Assembly (NCBI GenBank): GCA_027623295.1
Contig: JAQBXR010000013.1
Coordinates: 1-64,000, forward strand
Direction: 5' to 3'
Source: Planctomycetota bacterium
GTDB lineage: Bacteria > Planctomycetota > UBA1135
DNA: 64,000 nucleotides
In this document: in pieces, positions 58,707-64,000 of the stretch
Layout of the letters: each line of letters starts with the position of its first letter
Position numbering within the stretch: the stretch's first letter is position 1
Program-made: the position numbers and the translations under genes
The notes under the pieces: model-generated
Database searches by the model: none
Told to the model about the DNA's origin: nothing
Seen by the model: the letters and a program-made list of their open reading frames with translations, nothing else

Positions 58707-58749
58707 AAACGCCGAGGGCTTCCTTAGGGGGCTCTCGACGTTTCTTTTT
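58707..58749 (+). terminator. Rho-independent terminator between tig and clpP
   Basis: AAACGCCGAGGGCTTCC-TTA-GGGGGCTCTCGACGTTT pairs over 17 positions with one C-A mismatch and a few G-U pairs, followed by CTTTTT. It starts 14 bp after the tig stop. It should end or attenuate tig transcription, leaving clpP to its own promoter or to readthrough. Confidence 0.85.
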
Positions 58750-58796
58750 GCACGTTGAAGTTTGATTATGCCCTCACGGAACGCTACTTTCCTGCC

Positions 58797-59411
58797 ATGA
58801 ACTCACCTGAGCACCAGCCCACACAAGGCTTCTCCATTCCTTACGTCATCGAGAAGACCGGTCGTGGTGAGCGCACATACGACCTCTACTCCCGCCTGCT
58901 TGAGGATCGCATCATCTTCCTGGGCACTGGAGTGGACGACATGGTCGCCAACGTCATCGTCGCCCAGCTCTTGTTCCTGTTTAAGCAGAACAAGAACCAG
59001 GACATTCAAATGTACATCAACTCCCCTGGGGGTTCGGTGACTGCTGGATTGGCGATTTACGACACCATGCAGTACATCGATTGCGATGTATCTACTTTCT
59101 GCATCGGCCAATGCGCCTCCATGGGCGCGGTTCTTTTGGGTGGTGGCGCTCCCAAGAAGCGCTTCATCCTGCCGAACTCGCGGGTCATGATTCACCAGCC
59201 TTGGGGTGGGACGCAGGGCACTGCCAGCGACATGGAGATTCAGGTCGCTGAGATTCTTCACTTGAAGAGGCGCCTAAACGCTATTCTTGCCCATCACAGC
59301 GGCAAGACCATCAAGCAGGTGGAGAAGGCTACCGACCGCGATAACTTCCTTTCCGCTGAGGAAAGCGTGGAATTCGGTTTGGTTGACCAGATTATCGGCT
59401 CTGTCGAGTAA
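58797..59411 (+). CDS. clpP: ATP-dependent Clp protease proteolytic subunit
   Basis: ClpP forms the double-heptamer proteolytic chamber used with ClpX. From ATG 58797 ([19 protein letters not shown]) the protein has 204 residues. It has the catalytic triad Ser108 ([11 protein letters not shown]), His133 (MIHQPWGG) and Asp182 ([11 protein letters not shown]). The track's TTG start at 58755 would add 14 residues of unconserved sequence. It lies 62 bp before clpX. ClpXP is the main protease for tmRNA-tagged peptides, such as the ANNNFKLAA tag encoded at the start of the window. Confidence 0.96.
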   Translation: MNSPEHQPTQGFSIPYVIEKTGRGERTYDLYSRLLEDRIIFLGTGVDDMVANVIVAQLLFLFKQNKNQDIQMYINSPGGSVTAGLAIYDTMQYIDCDVSTFCIGQCASMGAVLLGGGAPKKRFILPNSRVMIHQPWGGTQGTASDMEIQVAEILHLKRRLNAILAHHSGKTIKQVEKATDRDNFLSAEESVEFGLVDQIIGSVE

Positions 59412-59473
59412 GGAAACTACTTCCTACCGCATTAGAGCGCGGCAAAGCCCTTGTCATCGTGTAGACTGTACCG

Positions 59474-60808
59474 ATGGCAAGGGGCCAAGACCGAAGTGAA
59501 GTAGAACGTTGCACTTTCTGTGAGAAGGTGCGCGCTCAGGTGGAATCGTTAATCGCGGGACCTCCCGGGATTTACATTTGCAATGAGTGCGTTGAAATTT
59601 GCAACTCGATTCTCCATGAGGAGGACCGCCGCTTGCAGCAAGTCACCGAACCGGTTGCCGAAACCGCGGCCGGCGGCTTCCTCACTCCGCGTGAAATCGT
59701 GGAGCGCTTGGACGAATACGTTTACAGCCAGGAAAGCGCGAAACGAGTCTTGGCGGTAGCGGTGCACAACCACTACAAACGCTTGGAAGTTTCCGCCTCC
59801 CTAGCGAAGGAAGGTCAAAGCAAGCCAGAATGGGCAAATGTGGAATTGGAGAAATCCAACGTCCTGCTCATCGGCCCCACCGGATCGGGCAAGACTTTGC
59901 TTGCCCGCACTTTGGCACGCATCCTGAATGTGCCCTTCGCGATTGCAGATGCTACCACCCTTACCGAAGCTGGTTATGTGGGTGAAGATGTCGAGAACAT
60001 CTTGCTTAAGCTACTGCAGTCCAGCGACTTTGATTTAGAGAAAGCTCAACGCGGCATTATCTACATCGACGAGATCGACAAAATTGCGCGCACCACTTCC
60101 AACGTAAGCATTACGCGTGACGTCAGCGGCGAAGGCGTGCAACAGGCCTTGCTCAAGATTCTGGAAGGATCGGTCGCCAACGTGCCCCCTCAAGGTGGAC
60201 GCAAACATCCGGAACAGTCCTGCATTCAAATGGACACCTCCGGCATTCTCTTTATCTGTGGGGGAACTTTCTCCGGCATTGAAGAAATCATCGGACGTCG
60301 CGTAGGCGAAGGTTCGATTGGCTTCCACCCAGCGGAAGAAGCCCCCGAAGCGATGGCGGTGAAAGACCTCAACGACCGAGATCGCCTGGTGCCTCTTTTG
60401 GACACCAAGGATTTAGTCGACTTCGGTTTGATTCCTGAGTTCGTCGGACGCCTCCCGGTCCACGTGCATCTTTCGGGGCTCAGCGCCGAAGACCTCGTCC
60501 ACGTTTTGGTCGAGCCAAAGAACGCTTTGATTCGTCAGTTCCAGGCTTACTTTGCCATGGAAGGACACGAATTGTCCTTCACCGACGCATCACTGGAAGA
60601 GATTGCCAAAAAGGCTTTCGACCGTGAAACTGGTGTTCGTGCGCTACGTTCCATTTTGGAAGGCGTGCTGCATGACCTCATGTTCCACCTTCCGGAATAC
60701 GGCAAGCCTGGGCGCAGTTTCGTCATCACCGGCGAAATGATTCGCTCCGGAAAGGCCAACGTGCTCTTGGAAGGCGGCGAGGGCGGCAAGCGGCGCGAAA
60801 CCGCTTAA
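59474..60808 (+). CDS. clpX: ATP-dependent Clp protease ATP-binding subunit ClpX
   Basis: The AAA+ unfoldase partner of ClpP (444 aa). The N-terminal zinc domain has Cys13, Cys16, Cys36 and Cys39. The AAA+ core has Walker A GPTGSGKT, pore loop 1 in [18 protein letters not shown] (GYVG), Walker [11 protein letters not shown], and sensor 2 region [13 protein letters not shown]. The IGF-type loop that docks ClpP appears as a GSIGF segment. The next gene starts 23 bp downstream. Confidence 0.97.
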   Translation: MARGQDRSEVERCTFCEKVRAQVESLIAGPPGIYICNECVEICNSILHEEDRRLQQVTEPVAETAAGGFLTPREIVERLDEYVYSQESAKRVLAVAVHNHYKRLEVSASLAKEGQSKPEWANVELEKSNVLLIGPTGSGKTLLARTLARILNVPFAIADATTLTEAGYVGEDVENILLKLLQSSDFDLEKAQRGIIYIDEIDKIARTTSNVSITRDVSGEGVQQALLKILEGSVANVPPQGGRKHPEQSCIQMDTSGILFICGGTFSGIEEIIGRRVGEGSIGFHPAEEAPEAMAVKDLNDRDRLVPLLDTKDLVDFGLIPEFVGRLPVHVHLSGLSAEDLVHVLVEPKNALIRQFQAYFAMEGHELSFTDASLEEIAKKAFDRETGVRALRSILEGVLHDLMFHLPEYGKPGRSFVITGEMIRSGKANVLLEGGEGGKRRETA

Positions 60809-60831
60809 GGCCAGCACACTACAGGTTGTTC

Positions 60832-62565
60832 ATGATTGGTCTCCTAACGGCCTTGGTTCTGGCGTCGGTGCAGCAAACACCGTCCTTGCCATTCCAATTT
60901 GATTTACCTCAAGGCTACAGCGCCTTTGAGGAATCCGCGGAAGGTCCAGGCTCTTGGGTCAGCACGCGCAAAGATGAGGGCGCGAGTTTCCGCGTAAGGC
61001 ACTATGCGGTTACGCCGGGAGCGATTCCAGCGGCAGTAGCCAAGGATATTCGCGACCGCATGTGGGCTCCGCGGCTGCATGGCATCGAACATGGCTTTGA
61101 GGCATGGGCGGGCAAGGTCGATGGCATCGAGGCAGCAGGTTGGATTATTTCCTACCAAGCTGACCGCAGCAGCATGACCATCCTGGAACGCATAGCCATT
61201 CAGGGCGAGGCCATGACCATGGTGGTCTGGGAAGGTCCCTCTGCTGGCCAGGAAGCCGCCTCAAAAATCCTAGATGACTTCACTGTGCCGGAAGCCTGGC
61301 TATCCATGCCCGCACCCGAGTATGACATCTACCGCGGGCTCGGCCCCTCGGCAAATGCACCGATGTTTCCAGGCGGTCTCGAGATCGACGTCTTCCTGCA
61401 TTCTTTTGCAGTCGACGAGTTCTTCACCGTGCGCATCACTTATATTCCCGGACTAGCGCCAATCACTACGCAAGATCTCTCCTGGGTAATCCCTGAGGGC
61501 GCCAGCGTCCAAGAACAAGTCGATGATTTGGGTGGCCGTCGCATTGTGTACCGCATCCCCATGGATCAAGCCTCTGGACTTGGCGGAAGTTATGGGATTA
61601 CGCGCCTGGAAGGGCAAGAATTTAGTGCGCTAAATCCTCTGTGGCTTGCCCTGCCATCGCCCGCTGCGAGTATGAGGAACGTGCAAGCTCCGGCTTGGAA
61701 GATGACCATCACCCACCTTGCCAACCTGGAAGCAATTTCGACTTCGGTTACGCGCAAGGATTTTGACGAAGCGAACAAGGCAACCATCACCGAGTTTGAT
61801 GGACTTCAGGCTGGTGTTGCCTGGCCTTTCTTTTTGATTGGCGATTACGAGTTGCATCAAACCAGCAATCAAAACTGGCACCTGCGCTTGGACAGCAAGG
61901 CAACGCTACCGGAAGACGCCATGCTTGAGGTTATGCGGTTGCGCAAAGTTCTCGACGAGTGGCTTCCCCGAAACCACAGCCATTGGAACCTTGCTTCGTT
62001 TGCCTACATTGGAGATCGCGTAATGCCCGGCCTAATCGTCCTGGATGAGCAACGCAATTGGTTCACCTCTCCAGTCGATGGCACTCTAGATGGCCTCAGT
62101 CGCCGCACCGCACTTGCGCGCCTGCTTTGCCAAGAACCATTTGGTGCACGCCTTCATGGTCGTGGAAGTGCTGCGTTATTCCTGGAAGCTTCGCTTGCTG
62201 AATACGCTACTTGGCGATTGCTCGAAGCCGCCGGAAACCAAGCCGATGCCGATGCCCTCCAGAAACAGTGGAGATCCAGCGAGTCACAAGCGGGCAAACT
62301 TCCTCAGCCACTTTCGATGTTAGAAAGCGGCGACCTCTACGGTCCACGGCGCTTGCTAAGCTTTGGTCCCCTGGTATGGCAAGCCATCGAAAAGCAGTGT
62401 GGCCGCGAGGCTTTCGATGCCATCCTTCGCGAGAAAATGGCGGAAGGATTTTCCTGGTCGACTCAAGACCTTGAAGTTGCTTTGAAGGCTATCAATCCCA
62501 AAATTGATTGGGATGCTTTTTTCCTAAAGCACGTTTACGGGCGTCATTTGCCCGGTGCGGAATAA
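60832..62565 (+). CDS. secreted protein with a degenerate gluzincin (M1-like) C-terminal region
   Basis: ATG 60832 starts a short signal peptide (MIGLLTALVLASVQQ). The track's TTG two codons upstream is less likely. The 577-aa product has a beta-rich N-terminal half. A helical C-terminal half carries RGSAALFLEASLAEYATWRLLE, like the WLNEGLAEY helix that supplies the third zinc ligand in M1 peptidases. The expected HExxH some 18 residues upstream is absent (LLCQEPFGARLHG), and the last 80 residues resemble the helical tail of that family. It is probably a non-catalytic relative. It follows clpX by 23 bp. Confidence 0.65.
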   Translation: MIGLLTALVLASVQQTPSLPFQFDLPQGYSAFEESAEGPGSWVSTRKDEGASFRVRHYAVTPGAIPAAVAKDIRDRMWAPRLHGIEHGFEAWAGKVDGIEAAGWIISYQADRSSMTILERIAIQGEAMTMVVWEGPSAGQEAASKILDDFTVPEAWLSMPAPEYDIYRGLGPSANAPMFPGGLEIDVFLHSFAVDEFFTVRITYIPGLAPITTQDLSWVIPEGASVQEQVDDLGGRRIVYRIPMDQASGLGGSYGITRLEGQEFSALNPLWLALPSPAASMRNVQAPAWKMTITHLANLEAISTSVTRKDFDEANKATITEFDGLQAGVAWPFFLIGDYELHQTSNQNWHLRLDSKATLPEDAMLEVMRLRKVLDEWLPRNHSHWNLASFAYIGDRVMPGLIVLDEQRNWFTSPVDGTLDGLSRRTALARLLCQEPFGARLHGRGSAALFLEASLAEYATWRLLEAAGNQADADALQKQWRSSESQAGKLPQPLSMLESGDLYGPRRLLSFGPLVWQAIEKQCGREAFDAILREKMAEGFSWSTQDLEVALKAINPKIDWDAFFLKHVYGRHLPGAE

Positions 62566-62596
62566 ATCTCCGTCCGCCCACTTCCCCCCAAAAATC

Positions 62597-63526
62597 ATGC
62601 GCATCTACTACCACCGCGACTTTGATGGCATGGCTTCCGCCGCCATTCTTGCGGATGCTCTCGAGAAATCTCGCAACGAAACCCAAGTCCGTTGGGCCGG
62701 GGTGAACTTTGACCGCACTTTGAACTGGGAAGACTTTGCCATGGGGCAGACCTTTGCCGTCGTGGATTTTCATTTCCATCCACGTGCAAAGTATTGGTTT
62801 GATCACCACCCCACCACCTTCCTCACTGAGGAAGACCAGGCCAAGTTCACCCCCGATGAAAACCGCTGCTTCGATCCAGAAGCGCCAAGCTGTCCGCCGA
62901 TTATCTTGAAGCATGCCATCGAGCATTGGGGTTATGAACCACCAGCGCACTTTGCCGAGTTGTCTAAGTGGTCGGACATTATCGATGCTGCGCGTTTTGG
63001 AACTGCCGACCAATCTTTGTTTGGCACCGAAGCCGCGATTCGAGTGAGCCGCGCTTTGACTTGTTCACCGGATTTAAGCTTTCATGACAAGGTGGTTGGC
63101 ATGATGCGCGACAAGCCGCTGCTGCAGGTGGCCAACGATCCAACCATGGATAAGTGCTATCAGCGTTCTTGCCGTAACCGCGACAATGCTTTGGAGAACT
63201 TCAGCGCCAACGTCCAAATGCGTTCTGCTACCGCACTGTTGGCCGATTTACGTTCGCGCAAGATTCGCCGTGAACGCTTTGCGCCGTTCTACCTGAATCC
63301 AGAAATCAATTACGCCGTCACTTTGTTGCCGACCCGTGCTGGAGTCCACATCACAGTGGCTTCGAACCCATGGAACCGGCCAAAGAGTGATTTCCATCTT
63401 GGCAATGAGATGAAAAAATATGGCGGTGGCGGACATCAAGGCGTCGGTGGGTGCAATCCTCCCGATGAAACTACAGGACTTGCGTGGGCACATGAGATTT
63501 ACCACGCTGTCGAAGGTCTCAGTTAA
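62597..63526 (+). CDS. DHH-family phosphoesterase-like protein
   Basis: The 309-aa product (ATG 62597, MRIYYHRDFDGMASAAILAD) has the DHH-superfamily motif I HRDFDG. Motif II is VDFHFHPRAKYWFDHHPTTF (contains DHH), and the C-terminal DHHA1-like motif is YGGGGHQGVGG. The family includes RecJ-like nucleases, oligoribonucleases (NrnA) and cyclic-di-AMP phosphodiesterases; here the substrate is unknown. Length is close to NrnA. The spacing of acidic residues supports metal binding. It ends 3 bp before rlmN. The track start at 62555 overlaps the previous gene and adds unconserved residues. Confidence 0.83.
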   Translation: MRIYYHRDFDGMASAAILADALEKSRNETQVRWAGVNFDRTLNWEDFAMGQTFAVVDFHFHPRAKYWFDHHPTTFLTEEDQAKFTPDENRCFDPEAPSCPPIILKHAIEHWGYEPPAHFAELSKWSDIIDAARFGTADQSLFGTEAAIRVSRALTCSPDLSFHDKVVGMMRDKPLLQVANDPTMDKCYQRSCRNRDNALENFSANVQMRSATALLADLRSRKIRRERFAPFYLNPEINYAVTLLPTRAGVHITVASNPWNRPKSDFHLGNEMKKYGGGGHQGVGGCNPPDETTGLAWAHEIYHAVEGLS

Positions 63527-63529
63527 ATC

Positions 63530-64000
63530 ATGGAATCCCTGCTTGAATCCCATCCATCCGCTTGGCCGGAGATCTTTAAGGAACTAGGTGTCCCCTCGTT
63601 CCATGGGAAGATTGCCGCGCGTTGGGTGTTTCAGCGGGGCGCGACCTCGTGGCAAGAGATGACCGATCTCCCGGCAAGTTTGCGCGAAATGCTGGAAGCC
63701 CAAACGCCTCTGCAGCGTGCACGCCTGGTCGACAAATCCGAAGCCCGCGATGGTGCCGTCAAAGTCCTTCTTGCAATGGAAGACGACGCCACTGTGGAAG
63801 CTGTCGGCATGCCCGGCACCGATGGCCGCACCTTGTGCTTGAGTACCCAAGTCGGATGCGCAGTCAAATGCGGTTTTTGCGCAAGTGGCATGGAGGGTTT
63901 AAGCCGCAACTTGACTCAGGGTGAAATCCTGGAACAAGTGCTGTGGCTGCGACGCGCTCAGGGAGCCTTCCAGCGTATTGTGGTTATGGGCATGGGAGAA
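63530..64000 (+). CDS. rlmN: 23S rRNA/tRNA adenine-C2 methyltransferase RlmN (partial, 3' end beyond window)
   Basis: An ORF from ATG 63530 runs 157 codons to the window edge and is missing from the ORF track because it has no stop. It reads MESLLESHPSAWPEIFKELG, then RWVFQRGATSWQEMTDLP (family IYxRGVxDFxxMTNL), then CLSTQVGCAVKCGFCASG. The last is the radical-SAM Cx3Cx2C cluster of RlmN, and it is followed by NLTQGEILEQV and the VVMGMGE start of the next motif. RlmN methylates A2503 of 23S rRNA and A37 of some tRNAs. About 55% of the protein lies beyond the window. Confidence 0.95.
   Translation, partial: MESLLESHPSAWPEIFKELGVPSFHGKIAARWVFQRGATSWQEMTDLPASLREMLEAQTPLQRARLVDKSEARDGAVKVLLAMEDDATVEAVGMPGTDGRTLCLSTQVGCAVKCGFCASGMEGLSRNLTQGEILEQVLWLRRAQGAFQRIVVMGMGE

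Noticed and set aside
1-64000. CRISPR arrays, insertion sequences, prophage or toxin-antitoxin loci
   Set aside because: No regularly spaced repeats, transposase, phage or toxin-like genes were found on either strand.

Overview
The window is a compact bacterial chromosome segment with roughly balanced, slightly GC-rich composition. It is dominated by housekeeping genes, and I see no insertion sequence, prophage, integron or CRISPR array. Several features suggest a Planctomycetota/PVC-like lineage, at moderate confidence: many exported HEAT-repeat lipoproteins, a eukaryote-type UDP-sugar pyrophosphorylase, a bacterial XPB helicase, and a tandem-fused UvrA-like protein of the sort known in Chlamydiae. 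No 16S rRNA gene is present to settle this. The genome is tightly packed. Many neighbours overlap by ATGA or TAATG, convergent genes overlap at their tails, and some divergent genes share or almost share start codons.

Region by region. 0-1.2 kb: tRNA-Leu(CAG, minus), smpB and tmRNA (ssrA), the trans-translation pair. 1.2-8 kb: a lipoprotein, a flippase-like membrane protein, a PfkB-family kinase, recA and alaS. 8-13.6 kb: a fatty-acid synthesis cluster rpmF-plsX-fabH-fabD-fabG-acpP-fabF. 13.6-17.7 kb: a small helical protein, a UAP1/UGP-type pyrophosphorylase, tRNA-Leu(CAA) and two unrecognised genes. 17.8-17.95 kb: an intergenic element with two perfect DnaA boxes, two degenerate ones in 11-12 bp register and an AT-rich palindrome, a candidate replication origin or DnaA-binding locus.

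18-26.4 kb: a histidine phosphatase, a secreted HEAT protein closed by a strong terminator, then a six-gene minus run ending in purM (membrane-anchored spermidine-synthase-like protein, an inactive-looking hydrolase, small membrane proteins and a CarD-like protein). 26.4-38.2 kb: dxr, rseP, a UbiA-family prenyltransferase, a HEAT lipoprotein, dusB, a TolC-like outer-membrane protein, an ECF sigma/anti-sigma pair, tsaE, thiL, a lone pseudopilin and a thiE/tenI-like gene. 37.6-53.2 kb: a gap-free ten-gene minus run: aroA, TPR/HEAT lipoprotein, galE, M28 peptidase, PBP4-type dacB, inositol monophosphatase, a giant degenerate tandem UvrA, XPB helicase, a helicase-associated protein and thiE-like. 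53.2-64 kb: purC, mnmG, a secreted helical protein, tig, clpP, clpX, a secreted degenerate peptidase-like protein, a DHH phosphoesterase and the start of rlmN, which runs off the window.

The most unusual content is the contiguous, translationally coupled trio of tandem UvrA-like protein, XPB helicase and XPB-N-domain partner at 38.2-45.9 kb. It looks like a candidate DNA-damage or transcription-coupled repair assembly mixing bacterial (UvrA) and archaeal/eukaryotic-type (XPB) components. A second theme is promoter architecture. Several genes have a -10-like hexamer only 5-11 bp before the start codon, suggesting leaderless transcripts, and three divergent pairs share a symmetric -10 element. 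Assignments rest on reading the sequence and recalled family motifs only; no database search was run.
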